A stretch of 57,621 nt of DNA from an uncultured Draconibacterium sp. (GTDB lineage: Bacteria > Bacteroidota > Bacteroidia > Bacteroidales > Prolixibacteraceae): positions 1 to 57,621 of the forward strand of contig NZ_CAJXTC010000034.1 of the NCBI RefSeq assembly GCF_913060805.1, written 5' to 3'. The notes beneath the pieces were generated by a model that saw only the letters and a program-made list of their open reading frames with translations, did not search any database and was not told the DNA's origin. A program made the translations under genes and the position numbers. Positions 1 through 9,584 of the stretch are shown piece after piece. The stretch's first letter is position 1. Each line of letters opens with the position of its first letter.

Positions 1-1232
1 TCCGCCCCGGAAAAGTTCCGGCAGGCCTTATCAAGAAAAGATTTGGAACAGCTGTTTTGGTTGAAGAGGTAAATAAATTGATCTCTCAAAACCTGTCGAA
101 ATACATGATTGATGAAAAACTTCCTGTACTTGGCGAACCAATGCCAAACGAGGAAAAACAAAAACCAATCGACTGGGAAAAAGACGAGTCGTTTGAGTTT
201 GCTTTCGACGTTGCTTTAGCTCCTGAAGTGAAAGTTTCGCTCGACAAACGCAACAAATACACTTACTACAACATTGCTGTTTCTGACGAAATGGTTCAGC
301 AACAGGTTGACATGGCAGCTTCTCAACTGGGAGAAAACGTTCCTGCCGAAGAAGCAAAAGAAGACAGCACTGTTCGCGGTAACTTTGTTCAGCTCGATGC
401 TGAAGGTAACGAAGTTGAAGGCGGAATTGCTCCGGAAGGAGTGCTTTTAGCTGTTGACAAAATCAAAGACGAAGAAGTTAAAAATGCATTTGTTGGTTGT
501 AAAAAAGACGACATCATCGTTTTCAACCCGATAAAAGCTTTCGAAAATAACCACGAAGTTTCGCACATGCTGAACATCAAGCATGAAGAAGCCGATACCT
601 TGGAAAGCGACTTCAGATACACAGTTACTGAAATTCTTAATTTCGAAAAAGCTGAATTGAACGAAGAGTTGTTCAAAAAAGTTTACGGCGAAGAAACTGA
701 GGTGAAAACGCTTGAAGATTTCAAAGCAAAAATTAAAGAAGACCTGGGCAAAAACCTGGTATTCTCATCTGATCATAAATTTGCATTAGACACCCGCGAC
801 GCGTTGGTTGAAAAAACGGATCTGGAAATGCCGGAGGAGTTTTTGAAGCGTTGGTTGGTGGCTGTAAACAAAGAATTAACACAGGAGCAAATCGATAACG
901 AATTCCCTGCATTTATTCTTGATTTGAAATGGCAATTGATTAAAGATACGATAGCAAAAGAAAACGAACTGACAGTTGAAGCTGAAGAAGCTGAAGCGTT
1001 TGCCAAGCAAATGGCGGCGGCACAGTTCCAACAGTACGGAATCAACAATGCACCTGAGGAGCAGCTGGAATCGTTTGCTAAAATGATGCTTGAAAAACCT
1101 GAAGAAAAAGAACGCATCTACAAAAAATTGTTGGAAGACAAAGTAGTGGAAGTAGTGAAAGAAAAAGTTACTATTCAGGAAGAAGAAGTATCGCAGGAAA
1201 AATTCAACGAAATGATGCAAGCCGCTCAATAA
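1..1232 (+). CDS. tig: Trigger factor, ribosome-associated chaperone (5' end outside window)
   Basis: The reading frame is open from the first bases of the window, so the gene starts upstream. About 409 residues are visible and roughly 45 N-terminal residues are missing. The first codons encode R-P-G-K-V-P, the end of the ribosome-docking loop of trigger factor (GFRxGKVP in the family). The middle part fits the divergent PPIase domain of Bacteroidota homologues. The Glu/Lys-rich C-terminal half fits the helical substrate-binding arms. The protein binds nascent chains at the ribosome exit tunnel in the cytoplasm. It lies directly upstream of clpP and clpX, the common tig-clpP-clpX order. The TTG at 57 is internal and is not a start. 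Confidence 0.95.
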   Translation, partial: RPGKVPAGLIKKRFGTAVLVEEVNKLISQNLSKYMIDEKLPVLGEPMPNEEKQKPIDWEKDESFEFAFDVALAPEVKVSLDKRNKYTYYNIAVSDEMVQQQVDMAASQLGENVPAEEAKEDSTVRGNFVQLDAEGNEVEGGIAPEGVLLAVDKIKDEEVKNAFVGCKKDDIIVFNPIKAFENNHEVSHMLNIKHEEADTLESDFRYTVTEILNFEKAELNEELFKKVYGEETEVKTLEDFKAKIKEDLGKNLVFSSDHKFALDTRDALVEKTDLEMPEEFLKRWLVAVNKELTQEQIDNEFPAFILDLKWQLIKDTIAKENELTVEAEEAEAFAKQMAAAQFQQYGINNAPEEQLESFAKMMLEKPEEKERIYKKLLEDKVVEVVKEKVTIQEEEVSQEKFNEMMQAAQ

Positions 1233-1351
1233 GCGCTGTAATCATCTGAAAATATTTTGCTGAGTGCATCAGCATGAATCTTTTTTATAACTTTGTGAAT
1301 CGTGATAAACGTATTTGCAAAGTTATTTTTTTACACAAGCACTTATAAAAA

Positions 1352-2026
1352 ATGGACAACAACGAATTTAGAAAATACGCAACTAAGCATGCTGGCATCA
1401 GCAGCTTAACAATGGACAGATACACATCGGCATACGGCAATTATATTTCGCCAACAATTATCGAAGAGCGCCAGTTAAACGTAGCATCAATGGATGTGTT
1501 TTCGCGTTTGATGATGGACCGTATTATTTTCCTTGGCGTACCAATCGACGATACTGTAGCTAACATTATTCAGGCACAATTGCTGTTCCTCGAGTCAACC
1601 GATCCGTCGAAAGACATTCAGATCTATTTTAACTCGCCCGGAGGTTCTGTTTATGCAGGTTTAGGTATTTACGATACCATGCAATACATTTCGGCCGATG
1701 TGGCTACAATCTGTACTGGTATGGCAGCCTCAATGGCCGCTGTGTTGATGACAGCCGGACAAAAAGGAAAACGTTCGGCGTTAACACATTCTCGTATAAT
1801 GATTCACCAACCGATGGGTGGTGCTCAGGGACAGGCTTCTGATATTGAAATTACAGCTCGCGAGATCCTGAAGATCAAAAAAGAATTGTATACTATTATT
1901 GCTAACCACTCGGGACAAACATTAGAACAAATTGAAAAAGACTCAGACCGTGACTACTGGATGACCGCACAGGAAGCAGTTGATTATGGTATGATTGATG
2001 AAATTTTAGTTAGAAATAACAAATAA
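1352..2026 (+). CDS. clpP: ATP-dependent Clp protease proteolytic subunit
   Basis: A 224-residue serine peptidase of family S14, the barrel-shaped proteolytic core that works with ClpX. The catalytic triad is visible: Ser127 in G-M-A-A-S-M, His152 in I-M-I-H-Q-P, and Asp201 in D-R-D-Y-W-M. The 25 and 49 residue spacings equal those of E. coli ClpP. The first ~30 residues are likely a processed propeptide. It follows tig by about 120 bp and its stop codon overlaps the clpX start by one base (TAATG), so clpP and clpX are translationally coupled. Confidence 0.97.
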   Translation: MDNNEFRKYATKHAGISSLTMDRYTSAYGNYISPTIIEERQLNVASMDVFSRLMMDRIIFLGVPIDDTVANIIQAQLLFLESTDPSKDIQIYFNSPGGSVYAGLGIYDTMQYISADVATICTGMAASMAAVLMTAGQKGKRSALTHSRIMIHQPMGGAQGQASDIEITAREILKIKKELYTIIANHSGQTLEQIEKDSDRDYWMTAQEAVDYGMIDEILVRNNK

Positions 2027-3258
2027 TGTCAAATAAAGAAAAGATGGACAAGTGTTCGTTTTGCGGACGGGAAAAGAAAGAAGTGAATCTTCTGATTGCA
2101 GGGATTGACGGACACATTTGCGACCGTTGTGCCGAGCAGGCTCATTCAATTATCCAGGAAGAGGTGAAAACTTCAAGCTCTTTCGATTTGGATGACATCA
2201 AGCTGCTTAAGCCAAAAGAGATCAAGGACTTTCTTGATCAATACGTTATCGGGCAAGATCGCGCCAAACGTGTGCTTTCGGTTTCGGTTTACAATCATTA
2301 CAAACGACTGACACAAAAAGTCGATGATGATGAGACCGAGATTGAAAAGTCGAACATCATCATGGTTGGCGAAACAGGTACCGGGAAAACGCTTTTGGCA
2401 CGCACAATTGCAAAAATGTTGCATGTTCCGTTTACTATTGTTGATGCAACCGTGCTTACCGAAGCCGGTTATGTTGGCGAAGACATTGAAAGTTTGTTAA
2501 CACGCTTATTACAAGCTGCCGACTACAATGTTGAAGCTGCCGAGCGCGGAATTGTATTTGTTGACGAAATTGATAAGATCGCACGTAAAAGTGATAATCC
2601 ATCGATAACACGCGATGTTTCAGGCGAAGGTGTTCAGCAAGGTTTGTTAAAACTGCTGGAAGGTTCGATTGTAAACGTTCCGCCGCAGGGAGGACGTAAA
2701 CACCCGGAACAAAAGCTGATTCCTGTTGATACCAGAAATATCTTGTTTGTTTGTGGTGGCGCATTTGATGGTATTGAACGCAAAATTGCCAACCGATTGA
2801 ATACAAAAGTTATTGGTTACAGCGCTGCTAAAGATGCCGACCGCATCGAGCGCGAAAACCTGCTTCAATATGTTTCGCCACAGGATTTAAAATCATTCGG
2901 TTTGATTCCCGAGATCATCGGTCGTTTGCCGGTGCTTACTTACCTCAACCCGTTAGACAAAGAAACACTGCGTAACATTTTAACTGAACCTAAAAACTCG
3001 GTTATCAAGCAGTACAAAAAGTTGTTTAAACTGGATGAGATTGAGTTGGAATTTGATGAAGAAGCTTTGGAATACATCGTTGACAAGGCAATTGAGTTTA
3101 AACTCGGTGCTCGTGGTTTACGTTCGATTTGTGAAAACATTATGAACGACGCCATGTTTGATGCTCCTTCTGATGAAATTTCAGAATTGCGCATCACCAA
3201 AGAATACGCCGAAAGTCAGATTGACAAATCGGGTATCCGACGATTAAAAGCAAGCTAA
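2026..3258 (+). CDS. clpX: ATP-dependent Clp protease ATP-binding subunit ClpX
   Basis: A 410-residue AAA+ unfoldase that feeds substrates to ClpP. The N-terminal zinc-binding domain has Cys10, Cys13, Cys32 and Cys35. Walker A is GETGTGKT at 115-122 and Walker B is VFVDEIDK at 177-184. The pore loop GYVG is at 148-151 and the RKH loop is near 224-226. An I-G-Y tripeptide near 263-265 matches the ClpP-docking IGF loop. A GARGLR sensor-2 motif lies near the C-terminus. Length and order are those of normal full-length ClpX. A strong hairpin terminator follows the stop codon. Confidence 0.97.
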   Translation: MSNKEKMDKCSFCGREKKEVNLLIAGIDGHICDRCAEQAHSIIQEEVKTSSSFDLDDIKLLKPKEIKDFLDQYVIGQDRAKRVLSVSVYNHYKRLTQKVDDDETEIEKSNIIMVGETGTGKTLLARTIAKMLHVPFTIVDATVLTEAGYVGEDIESLLTRLLQAADYNVEAAERGIVFVDEIDKIARKSDNPSITRDVSGEGVQQGLLKLLEGSIVNVPPQGGRKHPEQKLIPVDTRNILFVCGGAFDGIERKIANRLNTKVIGYSAAKDADRIERENLLQYVSPQDLKSFGLIPEIIGRLPVLTYLNPLDKETLRNILTEPKNSVIKQYKKLFKLDEIELEFDEEALEYIVDKAIEFKLGARGLRSICENIMNDAMFDAPSDEISELRITKEYAESQIDKSGIRRLKAS

Positions 3259-3279
3259 TAGCTTATAAGATATAGTATT

Positions 3280-3309
3280 AAAAGCCGGACTTTTCAGTTC
3301 GGCTTTTTT
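3280..3309 (+). terminator. Rho-independent terminator after clpX
   Basis: An 11-bp stem (3280-3290 with 3297-3307, one G-T wobble) with a 6-nt loop runs into a run of T at 3304-3309. It sits 21 bp past the clpX stop and should end the tig-clpP-clpX transcript. Confidence 0.85.
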
Positions 3310-3365
3310 ATGCCTACAACCCAAGTGATGGTCTCACTCTAAGTGAGGCTATCACTAACGAAGTT

Positions 3366-3455
3366 GATCGGAACGCTGATAACACCGATTCGGCTGATTT
3401 ACACTGAAAAGAAATTGCTCGCAGATTACGTGGATTAACACAGAATGATTTTCGG
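3366..3455. repeat. Composite dispersed repeat, modules A and B
   Basis: Module A (about 3370-3409) has the phrase GGAACGCTGAT followed by CGATT, GCTGATT and CACTGAA steps. It recurs at 40385-40426. Module B (about 3416-3453) begins TTGCTCGCAGAT and ends AATGATTTT, and recurs at 12576-12612. Only here do the two modules sit side by side. Bacteroidota genomes often carry such non-coding repeats, but the function is unknown. Confidence 0.55.
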
Positions 3456-3491
3456 GGTCAGCGGTTTGTAACCGCTGTCAATTTATGCCCC
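3454..3491. repeat. REP-like hairpin
   Basis: CAGCGGTT (3459-3466) pairs with AACCGCTG (3470-3477) across a 3-nt loop. GGGG and CCCC flank the unit at 3454-3457 and 3488-3491. The design matches short palindromic REP-like units found elsewhere in the window (35137, 40336, 40432, 41250, 41981, 43536). Confidence 0.5.
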
Positions 3492-3494
3492 AAA

Positions 3495-3541
3495 AAGAGT
3501 CCAGGGCTGTATATACTTAATGTATACAGCCCCGGACTTTT
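3495..3541. repeat. Long inverted repeat ending CAGCCCCGGACT
   Basis: Two 19-nt arms (3495-3513 and 3523-3541) pair with two mismatches around a 9-nt loop. One side carries a run of A and the other TTTT, so it could terminate transcription in both directions. The right arm shares the string CAGCCCCGGACT with the hairpin at 49054-49088. Confidence 0.6.
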
Positions 3542-3575
3542 GAGTTTACACCCCAAAAGAACAGCTTTACTTTTT

Positions 3576-3614
3576 CAGCCTTGTAGGCTGAGGCACGATT
3601 TACAAAATCGCGCC
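3576..3614. repeat. Pair of small hairpins in the clpX-fasciclin gap
   Basis: CAGCC-TTGTA-GGCTG (3576-3590) is followed at once by GGCACGATTT-ACA-AAATCGCGCC (3592-3614). The rest of the 3311-3822 gap is AT-rich and holds no credible reading frame. It probably includes the promoter for the next gene, but no confident box could be assigned. Confidence 0.45.
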
Positions 3615-3822
3615 AGCTGGGTTGATTCGAACATTACATCAAAATTCTTTTTAACTTTTATTAACACATAGCCATAAACCCTTACAGAAAGCCACATCTA
3701 AGACATATATTGATTTAAATATCAAGTTTTTGTTTACCCTTTTAACTTTTTTATTAAACATTATTTAAAGAATTACTGTTTTTCAGATAAATACTTTTTA
3801 AAACTCATTAAAATCTACAACA

Positions 3823-4500
3823 ATGAAAACAGTAAATTTGAAAAACATGTTGAACTTAAGAAGTTTGGCTATCGCCGCAGCAATAATTGTAAGTATGGCA
3901 TTTGTTAGTTGCGAAAAAGAAAACGATGATTACATCTCTAACTCTTCAGAAGAGGTTGAGTTAAAATCATCGAAAGCAGTAAAAAAGAGTGGAAGTACAA
4001 TAACCGAAACTGCAATAGCCTTGGCTACAGCAAATGAAGGTGCAGAGTTCACTCAACTAGTTGCTGCTCTATCTTACGTTTCGGAATACTACGAAGACGA
4101 AAATGGTATGGGCCTTGATTTGGTCGCCTTTTTTAATGGAACCGACCAATACACCGTATTTGCACCAACTGACGCAGCTTTTCAGGCATTGTATGACAAC
4201 GCCGATTTGGAGAACTTGTTAGGATATCCAGTGACCGGAATTATGGATATTCCTGTAGGAATTGTAAAGGATGTACTTCTATATCATGTTACCGAAGGTC
4301 GTCGGGCAGCAAACAGTGTAGTGCCGAAAAATAGTCCTCGAATGATAGAAACTCTTCTTGGAGCAAGTTTTTCAGTAGACAATGAAGGGAAAATTTGGGC
4401 CGTTGGAAATGAGGCGATGATTACCGGAGGAAACGCAGTATCAGCATCAAATGGAATTGTGCATGTTATAAACGCGGTAATTCTGCCAATTGAGTTGTGA
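3823..4500 (+). CDS. Fasciclin (FAS1) domain lipoprotein
   Basis: A 225-residue secreted lipoprotein. The N-terminus is a lipoprotein signal peptide whose lipobox F-V-S-C puts the lipidated cysteine at residue 30. A single FAS1 domain follows, shown by Y-T-V-F-A-P-T-D-A-A-F (first conserved block), the central L-Y-H-V and the closing G-I-V-H-V-I-N-A-V-I-L-P block. FAS1 domains act in cell adhesion and matrix binding. The ligand here is unknown. It appears monocistronic, with its own perfect-palindrome terminator downstream and a long repeat-rich gap upstream. Confidence 0.9.
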   Translation: MKTVNLKNMLNLRSLAIAAAIIVSMAFVSCEKENDDYISNSSEEVELKSSKAVKKSGSTITETAIALATANEGAEFTQLVAALSYVSEYYEDENGMGLDLVAFFNGTDQYTVFAPTDAAFQALYDNADLENLLGYPVTGIMDIPVGIVKDVLLYHVTEGRRAANSVVPKNSPRMIETLLGASFSVDNEGKIWAVGNEAMITGGNAVSASNGIVHVINAVILPIEL

Positions 4501-4534
4501 TAGAAAATAATTTGAAACGCCATGAATACTGAAA

Positions 4535-4569
4535 AGAAGCGACCTGTACAGGTCGCTTCTTTTTTTTTG
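4535..4569 (+). terminator. Terminator after fasciclin gene
   Basis: A perfect 26-nt palindrome (4535-4560, core GCGACCTGTACAGGTCGC) is followed by nine T residues (4561-4569). It is a textbook intrinsic terminator 34 bp past the stop. Confidence 0.9.
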
Positions 4570-4669
4570 TTGACGCAAATTAGTGTTAATCTTTCTTCAA
4601 AAACCTTAAACAGTAGGTTAAGCCTTATATTTTTTCTATTTTTCCGAGTATTTTTTCGAAAACAAGAAA

Positions 4670-6145
4670 ATGAGCAATTTATCACGCAGAAAATTTATAG
4701 GCACAACAGCAACGAGTATTGCTGCAGCCACTATTCTTCCCTCGAATGTTATCGCAGGTTTGGGGCATAAAGCTCCAAGCGACAAACTCAACATTGCCGG
4801 AATTGGCGTTGGCGGAAAAGGTTTCACCAACCTGAAATTTATGGAGACCGAAAATATCGTTGCCTTATGCGACGTGGATTGGGAATACGCCGGGCGGAAT
4901 GCTTTTGAGCGCTGGTACCGGGCCAAGCAATACAAAGATTTCAGGGTGATGCTGGAAGAGCAAAAAGATATTGACGCCGTGATGATTGCGACTCCGGATC
5001 ATACACACGCCCTGCCGGCATTGATGGCCATGCGCGAAGGCAAACACGTTTTTCTGCAAAAACCATTAACGCATTCGGTTTATGAGTCTCGGATTATGAC
5101 CGAAACAGCAGCACGATACGGCGTTGCCACACAAATGGGTAACCAGGGAAACTCTGCTGACGGAATCCGCCAGATTTGCGAATGGATTTGGGCCGGAACA
5201 ATTGGCGAAGTTACTCATGTGGATACCTGGACGAACCGTCCGATTTGGCCGCAAGGATTAACACGTCCCGAAAAAGGGAAACGAGTACCGAAAACTTTAG
5301 ACTGGGATTTATTTATCGGGCCGGCAAAATTTACCGAATACAACCCGATTTACCACCCGTGGAACTGGCGTGGCTGGTGGGATTTTGGAACCGGAGCACT
5401 CGGCGATATGGGATGCCATATTCTTGATCCTGTTTTTAAAGCACTGAATTTACAATATCCGAAAACGGTTGAAGGCAGTTCTACGCCTTTTAACAACGAC
5501 TCGGCACCTAATGCAGAGTTTGTTCGCTACGAATTCGATCGTCGCGACAACCTGCCAAAAGTTGCCATGCCCGAAGTTACCGTACACTGGTACGACGGTG
5601 GTTTTATGCCTCCCCGACCCGATGAATTAAAAGACGGAGAACAAATGGGCGATGATGGCGGCGGTTGTGTTTTCTACGGAACCCGTGGAAAAATCATGTG
5701 TGGCACTTACGCGGCAAATCCAACGTTGTTGCCAACTTCGGAGATGGCACATTTCCAGGAACCGGACAAAACCATTCGACGTATTTCGAATGCCATGGAA
5801 GGCGGGCACGAACAAGACTGGATACGTGCTTGTAAAGAAAGTAAAGACGCACGTGTTGAAGCCTCTTCGAACTTTTCATACGCCGGACCACTGAACGAAA
5901 TGGTTGTTATGGGAGTACTGGCCGTTCGATTGCAAAGTCTTCAGCGCAAACTGGAATGGGACGGCCCGAATATGCGTTTTACAAATATCAGCCCGTCGGA
6001 TACGATTCGCGTATTGAAAAAAGACAATTTTGAGGTGATAAACGGCGATCCTACATTTGACAAAGAATACGAAACTTTACCGGCACAAAAAATGGCCGAA
6101 GAATGGATCAGACACACTTACCGAAAAGGTTGGGAACAGATATAA
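4670..6145 (+). CDS. Gfo/Idh/MocA family oxidoreductase with Tat signal
   Basis: A 491-residue NAD(P)-dependent oxidoreductase, probably acting on a sugar or sugar derivative in the periplasm. The N-terminus carries the twin-arginine motif S-R-R-K-F-I-G and a hydrophobic stretch, so it should be exported folded with its cofactor. The Rossmann motif G-I-G-V-G-G-K-G lies around residues 45-52. In the family's E-K-P signature the Glu is replaced by Gln (Q-K-P-L-T-H-S). D-H-T-H-A and W-N-W-R-G-W-W-D-F-G-T-G-A motifs are typical of this Bacteroidota subgroup. The substrate cannot be told from sequence, and no sugar-utilisation genes lie next to it. A GTCA-type repeat starts directly after its stop codon. 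Confidence 0.88.
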   Translation: MSNLSRRKFIGTTATSIAAATILPSNVIAGLGHKAPSDKLNIAGIGVGGKGFTNLKFMETENIVALCDVDWEYAGRNAFERWYRAKQYKDFRVMLEEQKDIDAVMIATPDHTHALPALMAMREGKHVFLQKPLTHSVYESRIMTETAARYGVATQMGNQGNSADGIRQICEWIWAGTIGEVTHVDTWTNRPIWPQGLTRPEKGKRVPKTLDWDLFIGPAKFTEYNPIYHPWNWRGWWDFGTGALGDMGCHILDPVFKALNLQYPKTVEGSSTPFNNDSAPNAEFVRYEFDRRDNLPKVAMPEVTVHWYDGGFMPPRPDELKDGEQMGDDGGGCVFYGTRGKIMCGTYAANPTLLPTSEMAHFQEPDKTIRRISNAMEGGHEQDWIRACKESKDARVEASSNFSYAGPLNEMVVMGVLAVRLQSLQRKLEWDGPNMRFTNISPSDTIRVLKKDNFEVINGDPTFDKEYETLPAQKMAEEWIRHTYRKGWEQI

Positions 6146-6207
6146 CGTCACCCTGAATCTACTTCAGGCTCTGCATAGAAAGATTCTGAAACAAGTTCAG
6201 AATGACG
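6146..6207. repeat. GTCA-family imperfect palindrome, copy 1
   Basis: The 62-bp unit begins CGTCA and ends ATGACG. The left arm (CCTGAATCTACTTCAGG core) and the right arm (TTCTGAAACAAGTTCAGAA core) are inverted relatives. It starts at the first base after the oxidoreductase stop codon. Related units lie at 27137-27202, 29458-29590 and 31894-31973, with single arms at 34021 and 34224. Confidence 0.6.
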
Positions 6208-6216
6208 ACAAAAACA

Positions 6217-6250
6217 AAAAGGGATGCCGATAAACGACATCCCTTCTTTA
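6217..6250. terminator. Bidirectional terminator between convergent genes
   Basis: AAGGGATG (6219-6226) pairs with CATCCCTT (6238-6245). A-rich sequence on the left and T-rich sequence on the right let it serve both the plus-strand oxidoreductase and minus-strand pyrF. A second inverted repeat (6260-6288, GCGCTAAGCGG with CCGCTAAGCGC, one mismatch) follows. Confidence 0.75.
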
Positions 6251-6302
6251 TGCTTTTATGCGCTAAGCGGCTTTGAACCGCTAAGCGCTTAGCGAATTAT
6301 CT

Positions 6303-7136
6303 TTAAATCAATCCTGCTTCTTGCAAAAGCACTTCCATTTCTTGCTGAACTTCTTCAGCTGCAGCACCGGCTTTTTCTGCAAAATCAGCTTCCGACGATG
6401 CATAAATGATTCCACGTGATGAATTTACCAACAAACCACATTTGCTGTTCATTCCGTTTTTAGCCACTTCCTGCAAGCTGCCACCCTGCGCACCAACGCC
6501 GGGTACCAACAAAAAGTGATCAGGAACGATCTCGCGAATTTCTTTCAGTTTCTCTGCTTTTGTAGCGCCAACCACGTACATCAGGTTTTCTGTAGTTCCC
6601 CAGTTTTGAGATGTTTTCAGAACAGTTTCAAACAACTTGTCGCCTGTTTCTTTGTCTTCAATAAACTGAAAATCGTAAGCTCCTTTATTCGATGTCAATG
6701 CCAAAAGAATCACCCATTTATCAAGGTACGTCATAAATGGCTTTACTGAATCTTCGCCCATGTATGGAGCAACTGTTACCGCATCAAAATCCTGGTGATC
6801 GAAAAATGCACGTGCATATAAATTCGATGTGTTACCTATATCGCCACGTTTGGCATCGGCAATCACAAAAATCTCAGGGTATTTCGATTTTACATACATT
6901 ACCGTTTTTTCCAGGCTTTCCAGTCCTTTCGATCCCAAACTTTCGTAAAACGCCAGGTTGGGTTTGTACGCCACCGAAAATTCGGCAGTGGCATCAATAA
7001 TTTCTTTATTGAATGAAAAGATCGGATCTGAAGTATCTTTCAGGTGTTGCGGGATTTTTTGAATATCGGTATCCAAACCAACACACAGGAAACTGCGCTT
7101 TTTTTGGATCTGCTCAAATAGTTGCTGTTGATTCAT
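6303..7136 (-). CDS. pyrF: Orotidine 5'-phosphate decarboxylase
   Basis: A 277-residue cytoplasmic enzyme for the last step of UMP synthesis, decarboxylating OMP. It belongs to the longer (type 2) OMP decarboxylases. The signature [10 protein letters not shown] at 94-103 carries the catalytic Lys96 and Asp residues. S-F-L-C-V-G-L-D near the N-terminus and the V-P-G-V-G-A-Q-G-G phosphate loop are also visible. It follows prfA by 56 bp and purM lies upstream of prfA, so all three are probably one minus-strand transcript linking translation termination and nucleotide synthesis. Confidence 0.96.
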   Translation of the reverse strand: MNQQQLFEQIQKKRSFLCVGLDTDIQKIPQHLKDTSDPIFSFNKEIIDATAEFSVAYKPNLAFYESLGSKGLESLEKTVMYVKSKYPEIFVIADAKRGDIGNTSNLYARAFFDHQDFDAVTVAPYMGEDSVKPFMTYLDKWVILLALTSNKGAYDFQFIEDKETGDKLFETVLKTSQNWGTTENLMYVVGATKAEKLKEIREIVPDHFLLVPGVGAQGGSLQEVAKNGMNSKCGLLVNSSRGIIYASSEADFAEKAGAAAEEVQQEMEVLLQEAGLI

Positions 7137-7192
7137 GATAAAAAAGTCGGAAGCCGGAAGACCAAAGTCCGAAGACTCCCATTTTATTGTTT

Positions 7193-8278
7193 TTAAATTT
7201 CTGCTTCTTTTAGTTTTGCGGCGTTCTCTTCAATCATCAGTTTTTCAATGATCTCATCGATTTCGCCATTGATAATTGCCTGCAGGTTATACAACGTAAG
7301 GTTGATACGGTGATCAGTTACACGTCCTTGCGGCCAGTTGTACGTACGGATTTTTGCCGAACGGTCGCCGGTAGAAACCATCGTTTTACGTTTCGACGAA
7401 ATCTCGTCGATGTATTTCTGGTACTCCATATTGTACAAACGCGTACGCAATTCTGCCATCGCTTTATCGAGGTTTTTCAGCTTCGATTTCTGATCCTGAC
7501 AAGTCACCACAATTCCGGTTGGAATGTGTGTTAATCGAATTGCCGAATAGGTAGTGTTCACCGACTGTCCACCAGGTCCCGACGAACAGTACTCATCACG
7601 ACGGATATCTTCTGTTTTCAATTCCACGTCAAACTCATCAGCTTCCGGTAAAACCGCCACTGTTGCTGCCGAAGTATGCACACGCCCCTGCGTTTCAGTT
7701 TGTGGCACACGCTGCACACGGTGCACTCCCGATTCGTATTTCATAACACCGTAAACACCTTCGCCGGTAATGTTGGCCACGATTTCTTTAAAACCGCCAG
7801 CTGTTCCTTCGTTGGCATTGGTCACTTCCATGCGCCAGCCCTTTTGCTCGCAAAACTTGGTGTACATGCGGAAAAGGTCGCCGGCAAAAATACTTGCCTC
7901 GTCGCCACCGGTTCCGGCACGGATTTCAAGAATTGCATTTTTGGCATCTTCCGGATCAGCCGGAACAAGCAGCATTTTAATTTCCTGCTGAATCTCAGGA
8001 ATGCGCTTTTCCGATTCTTCGATTTCCTCGCGCGCCATTTCGCGCATTTCCTCATCGCTTTCCTCAGCAAGCATTTCTTTCCCGGTCTCGATATTATCTA
8101 CCAGGTTTTTATATTCCTGAAATTTAGCCACCAACTTCTGCAGGTTTTTATATTCCTGGTTCAGTTTTACGTAACGCTTCATATCAGCGATCACCTCAGG
8201 GTCGGTAATCTGCTGCTCTACTTCCGAGAAGCGGTGCTTTATCGATTCAAATTTTTCTAATAATGCGTATTCTGCCAT
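7193..8278 (-). CDS. prfA: Peptide chain release factor 1
   Basis: A 361-residue class I release factor that reads UAA and UAG. The universal G-G-Q motif is at 236-238 within [10 protein letters not shown]. The stop-codon recognition tripeptide is P-Q-T at 192-194, fitting the RF1 P-x-T pattern (PAT in E. coli) rather than the RF2 SPF. The length is normal and no frameshift is present, unlike many RF2 genes. It starts 8 bp after the purM stop codon and precedes pyrF, the conserved Bacteroidota order. Confidence 0.97.
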   Translation of the reverse strand: MAEYALLEKFESIKHRFSEVEQQITDPEVIADMKRYVKLNQEYKNLQKLVAKFQEYKNLVDNIETGKEMLAEESDEEMREMAREEIEESEKRIPEIQQEIKMLLVPADPEDAKNAILEIRAGTGGDEASIFAGDLFRMYTKFCEQKGWRMEVTNANEGTAGGFKEIVANITGEGVYGVMKYESGVHRVQRVPQTETQGRVHTSAATVAVLPEADEFDVELKTEDIRRDEYCSSGPGGQSVNTTYSAIRLTHIPTGIVVTCQDQKSKLKNLDKAMAELRTRLYNMEYQKYIDEISSKRKTMVSTGDRSAKIRTYNWPQGRVTDHRINLTLYNLQAIINGEIDEIIEKLMIEENAAKLKEAEI

Positions 8279-8286
8279 GGTTTTCT

Positions 8287-9456
8287 TTAATAAATGAACT
8301 CGCCTTTCTCCGACTTAATTGTTAATTTCTTACCGTCGAAAGGTTCAACTTTTCCAATAATTTGTGCGTCGATGTTAAACGATTTCGAGATTTCGATGAT
8401 CTCTTCGGCCACATCGGCACTGCAGTATATTTCGTATCGGTGCCCCATGTTGAACACCTTGTACATTTCTTTCCAGTCGGTTCCCGATTGCTCCTGAATT
8501 AATTTAAAGAGCGGTGGTACTGGGAACATATTATCTTTAATCACATGAACACTGTCGACAAAGTGCAGCACTTTTGTTTGCGCTCCACCCGAACAATGAA
8601 TCATGCCCGAAATTTTTGAGCGGTATGTATCCAGCACTTTTTTGATTACCGGAGCATAAGTTCGTGTTGGCGAAAGTACCAGTTTCCCTGCGTCAATATC
8701 CAAACCTTCAACAGCCTCAGTTAATTTCTTTCCACCAGAATAAACCAAATCTGCAGGCACTGCAGGATCAAAACTTTCAGGATATTTCTCGGCCAGGTAA
8801 TTGGCAAAAACATCGTGGCGTGCAGAAGTCAATCCGTTGCTTCCCATTCCGCCATTGTATTCTGTTTCGTACGTTGCGGTTCCCGATGATGACAAACCAA
8901 CAATAACATCGCCGGCAGCAATTTTATCGGCCGAAACCACATCGGCTTTTTTCATTCGGCAGGTAACAGTTGAGTCAACAATAATGGTACGAACCAAATC
9001 GCCAACGTCGGCAGTTTCGCCACCGGTTGAATAAATGCTCACTCCCATTTCGCGGAGATTGGCCAGCAATTCTTCTGTTCCGTTAATAATGGCTGCGATA
9101 ACCTCGCCAGGAATGTTGTTTTTGTTGCGGCCAATAGTCGACGACACCAAAATATTATCGGTGGCTCCCACACAAAGCAGGTCGTCAACATTCATGATAA
9201 GTGCATCCTGTGCAATTCCTTTCCACACCGAAACGTCGCCGGTTTCTTTCCAGTACATGTACGCCAATGCCGACTTTGTTCCTGCCCCATCGGCGTGCAT
9301 AATATTGCACCATTCGTCGTCGCCCCCTAAAATATCGGGAACGATCTTACAGAATGCCTTTGGAAAAAGACCTTTATCCACATTCTTAATCGCTTCATGC
9401 ACATCTTCTTTCGAGGCCGAAACACCCCTCGCACTGTATCTTGATTCCGTTACCAT
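8287..9456 (-). CDS. purM: Phosphoribosylformylglycinamidine cyclo-ligase (AIR synthase)
   Basis: A 389-residue PurM/SelD-superfamily ATP-grasp-like enzyme closing the imidazole ring in purine synthesis. Visible hallmarks are S-A-R-G-V-S-A-S near the N-terminus, H-A-D-G-A-G-T-K-S in the substrate/ATP loop, and the long D-D-L-L-C-V-G-A-T-D helix. The sequence is the divergent Bacteroidota form and differs clearly from E. coli PurM. It is the first gene of the purM-prfA-pyrF unit. A TACTTTTG -7 box lies about 25 bp upstream of the ATG. Confidence 0.88.
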   Translation of the reverse strand: MVTESRYSARGVSASKEDVHEAIKNVDKGLFPKAFCKIVPDILGGDDEWCNIMHADGAGTKSALAYMYWKETGDVSVWKGIAQDALIMNVDDLLCVGATDNILVSSTIGRNKNNIPGEVIAAIINGTEELLANLREMGVSIYSTGGETADVGDLVRTIIVDSTVTCRMKKADVVSADKIAAGDVIVGLSSSGTATYETEYNGGMGSNGLTSARHDVFANYLAEKYPESFDPAVPADLVYSGGKKLTEAVEGLDIDAGKLVLSPTRTYAPVIKKVLDTYRSKISGMIHCSGGAQTKVLHFVDSVHVIKDNMFPVPPLFKLIQEQSGTDWKEMYKVFNMGHRYEIYCSADVAEEIIEISKSFNIDAQIIGKVEPFDGKKLTIKSEKGEFIY

Positions 9457-9479
9457 TTACTACGTGATTTTTGTGGCTA

Positions 9480-9487
9480 CAAAAGTA
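9480..9487 (-). promoter_or_regulatory. Putative -7 box for purM
   Basis: The minus strand reads TACTTTTG, an exact match to the Bacteroidota -7 consensus TAnnTTTG, 23 bp upstream of the purM ATG. No clear -33 TTTG is seen at the right distance, so the call rests on one element. Confidence 0.35.
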
Positions 9488-9531
9488 ACAAATTCTAATA
9501 GATTGTCCCGAATTATTCTATTTGCACCTAC

Positions 9532-9567
9532 AAAAAAAGGAAAGACTTTACAAGACTTTCCCTTTTT
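9532..9567. terminator. Terminator after acyl-CoA ligase gene
   Basis: GGAAAG (9539-9544) pairs with CTTTCC (9556-9561), with an inner CTT/AAG pairing. Runs of A on the left (T on the minus strand, 9532-9538) and T on the right give a bidirectional hairpin. It most likely ends the minus-strand ligase transcript, keeping it separate from purM. Confidence 0.7.
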
Positions 9568-9584
9568 ATTAAATATCGTGATTG